The notes beneath the pieces were generated by a model that did no database searches, was not told where the DNA came from, and saw only the letters and a list, made by a program, of their open reading frames with translations. From assembly GCF_001425045.1 (NCBI RefSeq), contig NZ_LMDJ01000012.1:484141-548140 (forward strand): a DNA stretch of 64,000 bases, given 5' to 3'. The DNA comes from Massilia sp. Root351. Its GTDB lineage: Bacteria > Pseudomonadota > Gammaproteobacteria > Burkholderiales > Burkholderiaceae_D. Of the stretch, positions 16,706 through 26,133 are shown piece after piece. The position numbers and the translations under genes were made by a program. Every line of letters starts with the position of its first letter. Position 1 is the first letter of the stretch.

Positions 16706-17149
16706 ATGACTTACGCATCCGACACCCAAACCCTGCTCGACCAGCGACTGAAAACGACCGGCTGGCAGATCGCTCAAACCGTCGTGCTCGGGCTGCTGGC
16801 CGCTTGCCTGTCGCTGTTTGGCCAGGTGTGCCTGGAACGCGCCCGTCCCATCTTCCCCGCCCTCGACCAGAACTTCGCCGCCTGGCAAAGCGGCTACACG
16901 CTAGTGCTGATGGTGATCGGCATCGTGTGGCTGGTGGCCATGCTGCAAAGAATCAGTTTCTTCCAGGACTGCCTGGAGCGCCTGCGCAGCCAGCGCCGGC
17001 TGGACGAGCAGTACGCGGTGCGCCGGCAGCAGGCCGAGGAAGCACGCGCGGCCAAACTGGCCGAGAAGGCTGCCAGGGAAGCGGAAGCCGAAATGGCGCG
17101 CGCGGTCAAGCTCGGCAAGAATGAGCGCAGTACCAAGTTTGATTACTGA
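16706..17149 (+). CDS. small membrane protein with cytoplasmic coiled coil
   Basis: 147 residues. Two hydrophobic helices at about 20-42 (IAQTVVLGLLAACLSLFG) and 62-82 (YTLVLMVIGIVWLVAML), then a charged helical tail (~95-140) rich in Ala, Glu and Arg, predicted as coiled coil. I do not recognise a family. The ATG at 16706 lacks a strong ribosome binding site. It is flanked by the divergent D-lactate dehydrogenase gene and a downstream flavin-binding stress protein gene. Confidence 0.6.
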   Translation: MTYASDTQTLLDQRLKTTGWQIAQTVVLGLLAACLSLFGQVCLERARPIFPALDQNFAAWQSGYTLVLMVIGIVWLVAMLQRISFFQDCLERLRSQRRLDEQYAVRRQQAEEARAAKLAEKAAREAEAEMARAVKLGKNERSTKFDY

Positions 17150-17254
17150 GCAGGCCCGCAAGGTTAGCCAGCACACAGTCCATTCGCGCAATCGCGCCTA
17201 GCATCTGTCCTGAACAGCCGAGGCATGAGGCCTGGGCGACTTAAGGAGAATGCA

Positions 17255-17773
17255 ATGGACAGCATCAACCGCAATCAGCCGGAGCACAACCGCCGCAACC
17301 TGACTGGCAGCGAAGCCATACAACGCATCAAGGACATCGCCGAAGAAGCCAAGAGCGGCTTCTTCTGCACCGCCAACCGCGTTATTCCCATGAGTCCGCT
17401 CAAAGTCGACGAAGCGGGCAACCTGTGGTTCCTCAGCGCCGACGACAGCCACCACAACCAGGACATCGCCGCCAATCCGGCCGTGCGCCTGTATTTCCAG
17501 GCCTCGCACCATTCCGGCTTCCTTTATTTCGACGGCCACGCGGTGATCTCGCGCGACCCGGCGATGATCAAGGAACTGTGGAGTTTCACGCTGAAAACCT
17601 GGTTCACCGAAGGCGAGAACGACCCGCGCATCACGGTGATCCAGGTGCGGCCGGTGGAAGGCTACTATTGGGACAACAAGCACGGCAACGCCGTGGCCGG
17701 CGCCAAGATGCTGGTAGGCGCCGTCATCGGGCAGACGCTGGATGATTCGATTGAGGGGACGATACGGCTGTAG
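17255..17773 (+). CDS. pyridoxamine 5'-phosphate oxidase-like general stress protein
   Basis: 172 residues from ATG 17255, with AAGGAG 7 nt upstream. The split-barrel flavin-binding fold of the PNPOx-like superfamily is visible: GFFCTANRVIPMSPLKVDEAGNLWFL, then DIAANPAVRLYF and VRPVEGYYWD. The family includes general stress protein 26. Members bind FMN, but the reaction is usually unknown, and canonical pyridoxine oxidase residues are not evident. It appears to be transcribed alone. Confidence 0.85.
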   Translation: MDSINRNQPEHNRRNLTGSEAIQRIKDIAEEAKSGFFCTANRVIPMSPLKVDEAGNLWFLSADDSHHNQDIAANPAVRLYFQASHHSGFLYFDGHAVISRDPAMIKELWSFTLKTWFTEGENDPRITVIQVRPVEGYYWDNKHGNAVAGAKMLVGAVIGQTLDDSIEGTIRL

Positions 17774-17790
17774 CCGTGTCGGAGTGCGGC

Positions 17791-18138
17791 TTAACCCCAG
17801 CCGTACCAGGCGTCGCGCAATTCGCCCACCTGCACTTGCTGCAGCGCGCTTTGGCTTTCCAGCCAGGCCCGCACCAGTTCGCGGTGCTGCTCTTCGACCT
17901 TGCCGTAGGCCTTGCCGGAAACGACGAAGCCGCTGAAGTCGCTGTTCATGCCGCCGCCGAACGCCAGGCCGTTGGCTTCGACCGCTTCCAGCAGGAAGCG
18001 GTACAGCAGGCTGTCGCGCTGCGCCTCGTCCTGGCCGGACGCCAGTTTGGCGTCGACCATGAAGCCCAGTTCCTGGAATTCGCCCAGGTGCATTTTCTTG
18101 CGTTGGCGCCGGTTGGCGCGGTGGTGGGATCGGCTCAT
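17791..18138 (-). CDS. yggL: YggL-family (DUF469) ribosome-associated protein
   Basis: 115 residues with the clear YggL core: RQRKKMHLGEFQELGF, LAFGGGMNSDFSGFV, and a C-terminal LRDAWYGW like the LFDVWWD of the Escherichia coli protein. YggL homologues bind the 50S subunit and affect ribosome assembly; I rely on published family knowledge. The basic N-terminus (SRSHHRANRRQRKK) fits rRNA binding. It stands alone, convergent with the flavin-binding protein gene. Confidence 0.88.
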   Translation of the reverse strand: MSRSHHRANRRQRKKMHLGEFQELGFMVDAKLASGQDEAQRDSLLYRFLLEAVEANGLAFGGGMNSDFSGFVVSGKAYGKVEEQHRELVRAWLESQSALQQVQVGELRDAWYGWG

Positions 18139-18331
18139 GTCGTGTAAAGATAAAAAGTGAAGGACAGGGCGAATTGTCTCACGGCACTACGTGGCGGGAA
18201 CAGGGGCAGTTTATCGTGCGCGGGACGGTCCCGGATGACGAAGGCCATGATGAAAGCCACTCTATCGAAAGGCAGAGCAGGCAGAACGAGAAGCACACTA
18301 GAATAGGGATTTATCCAACGAGAGCGGGTAC

Positions 18332-21295
18332 ATGTCCAAGCAGTTGCGGAAGGTGTTGGCCGGACTGGTGCTGTTGCTGCTATGTCCATCGTCGATTGCA
18401 CTCAATCCTGCCATCCGGCTGGCCAATCTCAACCACGCCAGCTGGAGCGAGAAGGACGGCATGCCATCCGACATCCAGTCGCTGGCCCAGACCATCGACG
18501 GCTGGCTGTGGCTAGGCACGACGGACGGCCTGTACCGTTTTGACGGCGTCAGCTTTGAACGCCTATCGCTCAAGTCCAGCCGCATCAATGACCTGAGCGC
18601 CCTGCCCAATGGCGATCTGTTGATCTCTTTCGTGTGGGCCGGCATGGTAGCGCTACATTCCGATGGCAGCGTCACGGAGTTGGCGGGCAGCGAAGACACC
18701 TTCCGCATGGGCAACTTCAGCGGCATGATGGCCGACCGCGAGGGCGCCATCTGGGCGGTCAGCATGAAGGGGCTATTCCGCTACCGCAACGGCAAGTGGG
18801 AAAACATGCAAAGCAGCCCCAACTGGGCCACGCTGGCGTCCCGGGTGCTGATCGACCAGTATGACCGGGTCTGGTACGCCGATGAACAAGGGCTGTACCG
18901 CTATGACCGCAACACCGGGAAACTGCGACGGATTGCCGACGGCGGCAAGCGCGGGCCGCTGATCCAATCGCCCGACGGCCGCATCTGGATTAGCGCGGAC
19001 GGTGTGCTGTATCCGGTGCCGGCGTCGGCGCCCGGCGCTCCCCTGCCGCGTTCGCCCGAGTTCAACCATCTGCAATCGCGCAGCGCCGGCCAGTTCGACC
19101 GCGACGGCAATTTCTGGGCGCCGCGTTGTCCCCGCAGCCCGTGCCGCCTGGCGCGTGCCGGCGAGCTGCCCGACCAGCCGATCGACGTCGCCGGGCAAGC
19201 TGCCGACCGCCTGGATGCGAGCCGGCAAGCGGGCGCCATGACCGCCGAGCAAGTGCTGGAAGACCGCGAAGGCAATATCTGGCTGATGACGGCATCCCGC
19301 CTGGAACGCTTCCGCGAAAACAAGCTGCAGCCCTTGCAGCTTGCCGCGCAGTCCATGGTCTCCACCATGGTCAAGGATAGCGAAGGCCGATTGTGGATAC
19401 GGGAAGAGGACGGCAACAAGCTCTCGCGCCTGGAGGCGGACGGAACGGCCGTGGCCGATCCACGGCGCGGCATCACTGCCCTCGTTAGCGGCCGCGACGG
19501 CGCCTTGCTGCTGGCGGGAAAACGCGATATCGAACGGATCCACAAGGGACGCTCCAGCCGCATTCCACTGCCGGCGCCGGACGGCAAACCGGCCGACCTG
19601 CAAGTGATGGGCATTACCGACGACGGCAAGGTGCTGTGGATGGCGGCCGCCGAGACCGGCCTGATGGGCTGGGTGGACGGCCAGTGGAAGCCACGCTCGG
19701 CGTTCAACCTGCCCAAGCGCATCAACATGACGGCGGCGGGCGATACCGGCCAGATGTGGCTCAGCCACAGCGACGGCTTCCTCAGCCTGTACGACAACGG
19801 CAAGCTGGCGCGCTACGACATCGGCATGGTGGGCCAGGAGTCGGGCATCTTCCCGGGGCCGCACATGGTGATCGCCGGCGAGCGCGGCATCGCCGTGCTG
19901 CGCGGACAGAAGTTCGAGGCACTGGCGCCGCTGGACGCGGAAGTCCTCCGCAACGTGACCGGGCTGGCGATCACGCCGGAAGGCGACCGCTGGCTGAACG
20001 GCGCGCGCGGCGTGGTGCACATCCGGCGCGACGCCTGGGAAGCGTCGGTGCGGCAGCCGTCGATTCCCCTGGTGTACGAGGTGATCGACGCGCTGGAAGG
20101 TTACCCGGGCCGCGCGTCGATCGTCAACCGCCTGCCCTCGGCCTTCAACGCCGGCAACGGCCAGCTGTGGTTCCGCGCCACCGGCGGCGTGGTGAAACTG
20201 GATACCAGGGCCTTGCGGCCCAACGCGGTCAAGCCCGTCATCCGGCTGCTGCGCGTGAACACGGACGACGGCAGCCATCCCGCCGGAGGCCGCCTGCTGC
20301 TGCCGCCGGACTCGCGCAACTTCCATATCCAGTACACCGCGCCGGGCCTGCGCAAGCCCGAGGCGATCCGCTTCCAGTACCAGCTGAAGGGCGTGGACGC
20401 GCATTGGCAGGACGCCGGCACGCGCCGCGCCGCCTACTACAACAACATCGCCCCCGGCCGCTATGTGTTCCAGGCCCGCGCGGTGAACGAAGACGGCGTC
20501 GCCGGCGACGCCATCGCCTCCATGGAGCTGGAGGTAGCGCCCACCGTCACGCAAACGTGGTGGTTCAAGCTGGCCTGCCTGGGCGCGGGCGCGCTGGTGC
20601 TGTACTGCCTGTACCGATACCGGCTGAAGGCCGCCACCCACACCCTGTTCCACCAGTTGCAGGTGCGCCAGGAGGAACGGGAACGCATCGCGCGCACCTT
20701 GCACGACACCATCCTGCAAACCGTGCAGGCGCTGATACTGCACGTGCACAACGTGGCGCTCAAGCTGCCTGGCGGCAGTGAGCCGCGCGAGCAGCTGGAG
20801 AAAATCCTGCAGAATGCGGACCACGCCATCAACGAAGGCCGGCGCCAGGTGCAGCAGTTGCGCAAAGGCCCGGACATCGAGCAATGCCTGAGGCAAACCG
20901 GCGACATGCTGTCGGCCGTCTACGCCAGCACCGCCTTCACCCTGCAGGTGAGTGGCAAGCGCCAGGTGCTGGAGCCAACCATACTGGAAGATCTGTGCGC
21001 CATCGGGCAAGAGGCGATGCACAACGCCTTCCAGCATGCGCAAGCCAGCGCAGTGACCGCCAGCCTGGACTACGGCGCCGCGCTGCTGGTGCTGCGCGTG
21101 GCCGACAATGGACGCGGCATCGACGACGCGGAAGTGGCCGAGCGCATCAAGGAGCAGCACTGGGGCATGATAGGCTTGCGCGAGCGCGCCATGCGCATCG
21201 GCGCCAAGCTGGGCAGCAAGGGCGAGAGCGGCAAGGGCACCACCATGGAGCTCACGCTCGACAGCAGCCGGGCCTATGCCGCCGCGCCCCGCTAA
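18332..21295 (+). CDS. two-component regulator propeller sensor histidine kinase
   Basis: 987 residues. Signal peptide (about 1-23), then periplasmic two-component propeller repeats with recurring WLWLGTTDGLYRFDG-type motifs, a Y_Y_Y domain at about 645-735 ending in YVFQARAVNEDG, a transmembrane helix about 743-763, a HisKA_3 dimerisation helix with phosphoacceptor H791 (ARTLHDT), and a HATPase domain (NAFQHA; DNGRGID; GMIGLRERA). Such reg-prop kinases often sense carbohydrates or envelope compounds. The NarL-type regulator at 22441 is the probable partner, with a LysR gene on the other strand between them. Confidence 0.93.
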   Translation: MSKQLRKVLAGLVLLLLCPSSIALNPAIRLANLNHASWSEKDGMPSDIQSLAQTIDGWLWLGTTDGLYRFDGVSFERLSLKSSRINDLSALPNGDLLISFVWAGMVALHSDGSVTELAGSEDTFRMGNFSGMMADREGAIWAVSMKGLFRYRNGKWENMQSSPNWATLASRVLIDQYDRVWYADEQGLYRYDRNTGKLRRIADGGKRGPLIQSPDGRIWISADGVLYPVPASAPGAPLPRSPEFNHLQSRSAGQFDRDGNFWAPRCPRSPCRLARAGELPDQPIDVAGQAADRLDASRQAGAMTAEQVLEDREGNIWLMTASRLERFRENKLQPLQLAAQSMVSTMVKDSEGRLWIREEDGNKLSRLEADGTAVADPRRGITALVSGRDGALLLAGKRDIERIHKGRSSRIPLPAPDGKPADLQVMGITDDGKVLWMAAAETGLMGWVDGQWKPRSAFNLPKRINMTAAGDTGQMWLSHSDGFLSLYDNGKLARYDIGMVGQESGIFPGPHMVIAGERGIAVLRGQKFEALAPLDAEVLRNVTGLAITPEGDRWLNGARGVVHIRRDAWEASVRQPSIPLVYEVIDALEGYPGRASIVNRLPSAFNAGNGQLWFRATGGVVKLDTRALRPNAVKPVIRLLRVNTDDGSHPAGGRLLLPPDSRNFHIQYTAPGLRKPEAIRFQYQLKGVDAHWQDAGTRRAAYYNNIAPGRYVFQARAVNEDGVAGDAIASMELEVAPTVTQTWWFKLACLGAGALVLYCLYRYRLKAATHTLFHQLQVRQEERERIARTLHDTILQTVQALILHVHNVALKLPGGSEPREQLEKILQNADHAINEGRRQVQQLRKGPDIEQCLRQTGDMLSAVYASTAFTLQVSGKRQVLEPTILEDLCAIGQEAMHNAFQHAQASAVTASLDYGAALLVLRVADNGRGIDDAEVAERIKEQHWGMIGLRERAMRIGAKLGSKGESGKGTTMELTLDSSRAYAAAPR

Positions 21296-21298
21296 GGC

Positions 21299-22243
21299 TC
21301 AGGCGCAGGCCAGCGCCCTCCCGCACGCCGGGCCCGCCTGCCCGGCATTCAGGTGCGCATGGGCACGCAGATGCTCGACCAGCAGGTCGATGAATTTGCG
21401 CACCTTGGAGGCGCCGAATTTATTGCCCCGATGGAGCACGTACACCGGCAGCGGCGCCTCCTCATGGTCCGCCAGGATGATGTGCAGACGGCCATCGTCC
21501 ACCGCCGTGCCCACCTGGCAGGACAGCAGCCGGCAAATACCCAGGCCGCCGATCGCCGCGTTGATCGCCGCTTCGTTGCTGGTGACGGTCAGGCGCGGCT
21601 TGATGCGCACCACCATGGGATCGTCCTGCGCGCCGAAGCGCCACTCAAGCCGCGGCGAAACACCGCTGGCCGCGATCACCGTATGGCGCAGCAAGTCCAC
21701 CGGATGCAGCGGCAAGCCGTTCCTCGCCAGGTAAGCGGGCGCGGCGCACAGCACCGGCCGCACCTGCCCCACCCTGAGCGCCTTCAGGCTGGAGTCCGGC
21801 AGATGGCCGATACGCACCGTGACATCCATCCCCTCCTCCACCAGGTTCACGGCCCGGTCCAGGAAATAGGCGGACACATCCACTTCCGGATACTTGTCCA
21901 GGAACTTGACGATGCAGGGCATGATGAAGTCCTTGCCGAACGCGTCGGACGCCGCCACCGACAAATTTCCCCGCAGCGCGGAATTGGCGGCGGCCACCGC
22001 CTGATTGGCTTCGGCGATACTGGCCAGAATGCTGCGGCAGTCGTCGAGATAGCGCCGTCCCGCCTCGGTTAGCCGGACATTGCGGGTCGTGCGCAGCAGC
22101 AGCTCCACACCCAGCTGATCCTCCAGCCCCGAGATGGCGCGCGTCACGGCGGCTGGGGACAGATCAAGGCGGCGTGCGGCCGCAGCAAAACTCTCCCCCT
22201 CGCCGACACTGACAAACACATTCATTAGGTGAATCTGATCCAT
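21299..22243 (-). CDS. LysR-family transcriptional regulator
   Basis: 314 residues: HTH (FAAAARRLDLSPAAVTRAIS) at residues 19-38 and an effector-binding domain of the CrgA/AaeR type (DVTVRIGHLPDSSLKALRVG). It converges with the propeller kinase (3 bp gap) and is divergent from the response regulator 197 bp away. The position suggests later insertion into a kinase-regulator pair, or a role in their control. No metabolic target gene adjoins it. The last ~18 residues (Ala/Cys/Gly-rich) look unconserved. Confidence 0.9.
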   Translation of the reverse strand: MDQIHLMNVFVSVGEGESFAAAARRLDLSPAAVTRAISGLEDQLGVELLLRTTRNVRLTEAGRRYLDDCRSILASIAEANQAVAAANSALRGNLSVAASDAFGKDFIMPCIVKFLDKYPEVDVSAYFLDRAVNLVEEGMDVTVRIGHLPDSSLKALRVGQVRPVLCAAPAYLARNGLPLHPVDLLRHTVIAASGVSPRLEWRFGAQDDPMVVRIKPRLTVTSNEAAINAAIGGLGICRLLSCQVGTAVDDGRLHIILADHEEAPLPVYVLHRGNKFGASKVRKFIDLLVEHLRAHAHLNAGQAGPACGRALACA

Positions 22244-22440
22244 GCCTTGCTCCTGACGAGATACGGGCTAACGGTTGGCACATCATTGCGCCTGGACCAT
22301 TATTCCGCACCGCGTAGCGAGCAACAATGCACTTTCGGGTAACCGTTTTACCCGGCTCTAGCCGCGCCGGCGTACACCCCATCGTGTGATGCCGCTTCAC
22401 GCCGCCAGTGGTAGAGTGGCGGAAGGAAAGAGAGCGAAAT

Positions 22441-23070
22441 ATGACGAGCGGCGACACCATTAGCGTCTTGATCGCAGACGACCACCCGCTGCTGCGCAGC
22501 GGGATAGCCGGCGTGCTGACCTCCGATCCACGCTTCTGCGTGGTGGGCGAGGCCGATGACGGCATCGGGGCGGTGGAGCTGTTCAGGCAATTCCGTCCCG
22601 CTATCACCTTGATGGACCTGCAGATGCCCGGCCTGAACGGCATCGACGCGACCAAGGCCATACGCCACATCGATCCCGAGGCGCGCATCATTATCCTGAC
22701 GACCTTTGATGGCGACGTGCAGGTGACCCGCAGCCTGCAGGCGGGGGCCAGCGGTTACATTCTGAAAAACCTGACCCGCACCGACTTGATCGACTATATC
22801 CTTTCGATCCATGCGGGCGGGCGGCAACTGCCGCCGCAGGTGGCCAGCAGCCTTGCCGGCAGTTTTCAATCCGACTCGCTGAGCAAGCGCGAAATCGAAG
22901 TGCTCAGGCTGGTCGCCGGCGGCAATACCAACCAGCGGGTGGCCGACGAGCTAGGCTTGCGCGAGGACACCATCAAAGCCCATATGAAAGCCATCCTGCA
23001 GAAACTCGGCGCGCGCGACCGCACCCACGCGGTGATGATCGCCATGCGGCGCGGGTATTGGGAAGGCTGA
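22441..23070 (+). CDS. NarL/FixJ-type response regulator
   Basis: 209 residues. Receiver domain with acidic pocket (IADDHPLLR), phosphoacceptor Asp in LMDLQMPG and Lys in ILKNLTR, followed by a LuxR-type HTH (LSKREIEVLRLVAGGNTNQRVADELGLREDTIKAHM). The ATG at 22441 follows a purine-rich AAGGAAAGAG stretch. Its most likely partner is the HisKA_3 propeller kinase at 18332-21295, since NarL-type regulators pair with that kinase class. It is the last backbone gene before the accessory region begins at about 23.1 kb. Confidence 0.92.
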   Translation: MTSGDTISVLIADDHPLLRSGIAGVLTSDPRFCVVGEADDGIGAVELFRQFRPAITLMDLQMPGLNGIDATKAIRHIDPEARIIILTTFDGDVQVTRSLQAGASGYILKNLTRTDLIDYILSIHAGGRQLPPQVASSLAGSFQSDSLSKREIEVLRLVAGGNTNQRVADELGLREDTIKAHMKAILQKLGARDRTHAVMIAMRRGYWEG

Positions 23071-23135
23071 TACGGCCTCGCGCCCAGAATTCATCACGCC
23101 GCACTGCCCGTAGCAGAATGGCATGGTTGGACGTG

Positions 23136-23443
23136 TCATCCGTACATTGAAAGAGCTTCTCCCAAAACCTCAGCTTGCCTCAACACCATTTCCACCGCCT
23201 GCTCTTGCTTATCTGGCGGGTACTTGTACTTTCGCCGGATTCGCTTGACCATCAAGCGCAGAATCGCGCGCACACTTTCGCGTGCAGACCAATCGACACT
23301 AACGTTATTCCGAAGATTTTCGGTGAGCTCATGTGCTGTCTTCTGAGCATCTCATCGGCCAATTCATGCACAGCAGACTCATTACTCGCCAGCGCATCAT
23401 AGAACTTCACCTCATCGTCCGTGAGCCCTAGAGAACCGCTGAA
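23136..23443 (-). pseudogene. hsdR: remnant of type I restriction HsdR C-terminus, frameshifted
   Basis: On the minus strand the sequence reads [25 protein letters not shown]; then after a one-base deletion near 23338-23346 it continues in another frame as [32 protein letters not shown] and [17 protein letters not shown], ending at TGA 23138-23136. This is the C-terminal domain of HsdR subunits. An in-frame stop at 23444-23446 and the absence of the motor and nuclease domains show a decayed 3' fragment. Neither hsdM nor hsdS is present. It marks the left edge of accessory DNA. Confidence 0.85.
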
Positions 23444-23502
23444 TTATTCCTCAGCGGCTGCACGATTACTGTCAAACGAAACTGACGAGGAAAGCATCGC
23501 TC

Positions 23503-25191
23503 TCAATTCAGAGCCCAAGCAGTCCGCAATACGTCCAACAGGTCTTCTTGGCGTCGCTTGACAACCTCCGGAGTCCAGCTAACAACGCTCAGTACTTGCG
23601 TAGTCAACACGTAGGAAGACACTCCTTTTTTACCAACGAAATAGGCTTTCTTCTTACGTTCGAAATCGAAATTTTTCGCTTCGGAATTCCGACGCTGATT
23701 TAACGGTACAAGGTTAGCTAATTTATGCAGCCACGACGCGCGCTCGATAACTTCGGGCCACAGCATCGACCACTCGGTGCCATCCCGCACCGTCTGAGGA
23801 AGCACATGTTCAATAGTGAGAATCGAAGGGTCGTACGTAGCAGCACCATCAGTCATGAACGAATCCAAACGAAGAATCAGATAGTTCCGACGACGCGCAG
23901 TCATCAGGTAGACGTCACCTCGTAAATGGGCTTGGAACTCTGCTTTCTCTTTGGAAGACAATTCCACCGTTAGCACGGGATGAGTAATTGAATGCGGATT
24001 TTCCATTGCAGTCAAAATCTGGGCGTAACGCTCAATACGGCTGTTCACGTCATACGCGCAAATATGCATAAAAGCTGCGAGTCGCTCAAGTCGAATCAGG
24101 AACCAATGAACGTATGAGGCATCCGAGCCATGCTGCGCTAAAAATTTCATCGCACTAGGCAGCCAATCAGAGTTGTCAATGCGGTTGAGCCACTTCAGAA
24201 ACGCATTGATTTCAGCCGCATTAGACGTAGAAACGTATTGAGAATGCTTCGCGATTAAGTAGGCTCCAGTATAGGGGACAATAACATCGGACACTAGGCT
24301 CTCGGCTGATACCGCCTTGCTAATTACACGCTCTCGAAATTCCTCGAGCAACGCGCGCCGAGCCTTGTCTTTTGCGTGAATCATCCGGATATGAGCGAAG
24401 ACCTCAGCGAAACCATCACGGCCAGTCTCAACCTCGAGCTCCTCCCAGGTATCGTTGTATTCGTCGCGCTTGGCTGGCGCCACTTTACCGATAACATCAG
24501 ACTTAATGATATCGGTAGGCAGCAAGTCAAGGCCGCGACTGTTCAACACTGAAAACACCCGAAACGCTGACTGCTGGCTGGGCGTAGATACCGCCACCAG
24601 GAAACATCGCTGCACTAAAAAACCACCAAATTGGGTCGCTGCGGCCACGTCATTGCCGAATGCAGCTTCCAGCCGCTGCAAGAAAAGGCGAGCATTCGCT
24701 TGCATATTTCGCTGCGACTCATTCTCGAGTTGAGCAGGGTCGAGCATTAATAGCTCATTCAATGCCACGTCTTGAACGTACTGCTTAAAAAACCAGCGGT
24801 CGCGCTCGCGCAGTGTGAGCCTGGGCTTTTGAGGCAAATTCTCCAACACGTTGCCCGGCTCGCTAAGATAACGCTGAAACGCATCACGAATGGCGCCGCT
24901 TGCACGGTGTGTCAAAGCAGAAAGAAGAATGGTCAGAGTTGTGAGACGTTGCTGACCATCGATTACTTCAGAATGAGGTGCGCCCTCCTCCTTAATCAAA
25001 ACAATACTGCCTAGGAAGTAGGTATCGTCTCTATCCTCTTTGCTGTAGAAGTCATAGAGGTCCGAGAACAGCTCACCTGCCTGGACTGTAGTCCAGGCAT
25101 AAGGACGCTGATAGCTAGGTATTACATAATCAAAATCAGAGCTGAAGATTTTGGCAAGAGGGAATTCTGCCCCGCTAATTTTCTTTGACAT
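23503..25191 (-). CDS. DUF262/DUF1524 protein, GmrSD-like type IV restriction candidate
   Basis: 562 residues. The N-terminal DUF262 (GmrS/ParB-like NTPase) has IPSYQRPYAW and the signature VIDGQQRLTTL. The C-terminal DUF1524 His-Me nuclease has IEHVLPQ, then HKLANLVPLNQRRNSEAKN, consistent with an intact HNH-type active site. Fused DUF262-DUF1524 proteins are related to GmrSD, which cuts modified (glucosylated hydroxymethylcytosine) phage DNA; some have other defence roles. The lower G+C than the host, the hsdR remnant 60 bp downstream and the tRNA-proximal island argue for horizontal transfer. It appears intact. Confidence 0.85.
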   Translation of the reverse strand: MSKKISGAEFPLAKIFSSDFDYVIPSYQRPYAWTTVQAGELFSDLYDFYSKEDRDDTYFLGSIVLIKEEGAPHSEVIDGQQRLTTLTILLSALTHRASGAIRDAFQRYLSEPGNVLENLPQKPRLTLRERDRWFFKQYVQDVALNELLMLDPAQLENESQRNMQANARLFLQRLEAAFGNDVAAATQFGGFLVQRCFLVAVSTPSQQSAFRVFSVLNSRGLDLLPTDIIKSDVIGKVAPAKRDEYNDTWEELEVETGRDGFAEVFAHIRMIHAKDKARRALLEEFRERVISKAVSAESLVSDVIVPYTGAYLIAKHSQYVSTSNAAEINAFLKWLNRIDNSDWLPSAMKFLAQHGSDASYVHWFLIRLERLAAFMHICAYDVNSRIERYAQILTAMENPHSITHPVLTVELSSKEKAEFQAHLRGDVYLMTARRRNYLILRLDSFMTDGAATYDPSILTIEHVLPQTVRDGTEWSMLWPEVIERASWLHKLANLVPLNQRRNSEAKNFDFERKKKAYFVGKKGVSSYVLTTQVLSVVSWTPEVVKRRQEDLLDVLRTAWALN

Positions 25192-25211
25192 GTTCTTTAC
25201 TTTTCACTCGC

Positions 25212-25847
25212 TCACTTCTTCCCAACGCTCTTGTACGCGCCCAATACTGCGCCGGCAGTAGCGCCGGTTACCGTTCCAATGACCGGCAGCACCGATGCCA
25301 ATGCTCCACCGACTACCGCGCCAGCGGCGGCGTCTTTAACAAGTTGCGACTGTAAAGCGCTCTTACCCAGCTGGCCAAGTTCAGAGGCCGCGGAACCAGC
25401 AACGGCCTTGACTTTGGCAGCAGCGATTTTTGCGTCCTCGAAATCAACTTTTCCGTCACCGTTCAAATCGCCGACTAAGACACCAAACGCTCCGAGCACC
25501 TCACCGGCGGAATCGGCGGCGATACCCAGAGCCGTTGCGGCGCTTTTCGCGCCGGCAGATGCTGAATCACCAGCCAAGGCTGCACCGAGTTTCACGGTAG
25601 CCAACGACCTTGTGGCGCTGCTTGAAACCGCAACTCCAGTCTTTGAAGCAAAGCTCGAGGTAGCCTGCGCAGCGCCGACCGCAGCTATGCCGGCCGACCG
25701 TCCTAATTCAACTGCAGAATGGCCTGCCTTCCCTGCGGAAGACTTTGCGGCGGTTAAGGAGGCATCGACAGCCCTTGATGCGGCGTCGGCGGCTGAGGCG
25801 GCAGCGCCGCCCATATCTTTGAGGAATTCTGGGAATGTGCTTTTCAT
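25212..25847 (-). CDS. Ala/Ser-rich glycine-zipper protein with one EF-hand loop
   Basis: 211 residues of very low complexity (Ala, Ser, Gly, Val), no Cys or Trp. Residues 1-120 look like a long amphipathic helix. Residues 127-138 (DLNGDGKVDFED) form a complete EF-hand or dockerin-type calcium loop. Residues 176-204 are a glycine-zipper segment (AGAVVGGALASVLPVIG), as in pore-forming or membrane-inserting proteins. There is no signal peptide. It lies 20 bp upstream of the DUF262 gene on the same strand, so the two are likely co-transcribed. I do not know the function; a membrane-acting partner is a guess. Confidence 0.6.
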   Translation of the reverse strand: MKSTFPEFLKDMGGAAASAADAASRAVDASLTAAKSSAGKAGHSAVELGRSAGIAAVGAAQATSSFASKTGVAVSSSATRSLATVKLGAALAGDSASAGAKSAATALGIAADSAGEVLGAFGVLVGDLNGDGKVDFEDAKIAAAKVKAVAGSAASELGQLGKSALQSQLVKDAAAGAVVGGALASVLPVIGTVTGATAGAVLGAYKSVGKK

Positions 25848-26094
25848 AGATTCTTATTTTGGGTGGCGGCCATGCAGATTGCAGGCGTACTATCGCAGTC
25901 TAAACATGCAGCGTACAAATGTCCATTAGGCAATTTTCTCGCGCTGACTGAAAAGCGGCAACTGCATTACTGTGAATCGCCGCGTCAAAAGTCGCCAGTT
26001 ACTACGATGTAGCTACGGAAGCCGTATCCGCAACTACGACCATCTACACGCCCACTTACGCATAACAAGATTGACATCGCCAAATGCACAGACG

Positions 26095-26121
26095 AAAAAA
26101 AACCCTTGTAGTACAAGGGTT
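26095..26121 (-). terminator. rho-independent terminator left of the attachment repeat
   Basis: A perfect palindrome with 10-bp arms (AACCCTTGTA-G-TACAAGGGTT, 26101-26121) is followed on the minus strand by eight T. It stands 12 bp beyond the tRNA 3'-end copy at 26134-26148, so it is probably the original terminator of tRNA-Ser, now displaced 16 kb by the insertion. Confidence 0.75.
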
Positions 26122-26133
26122 CCTTTGAAGATC

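Noticed and set aside
18773..21160. A 795-codon open frame opposite the propeller kinase
   Set aside because: Same antisense GC effect; no domain, no ribosome binding site, and the plus strand encodes an intact kinase.
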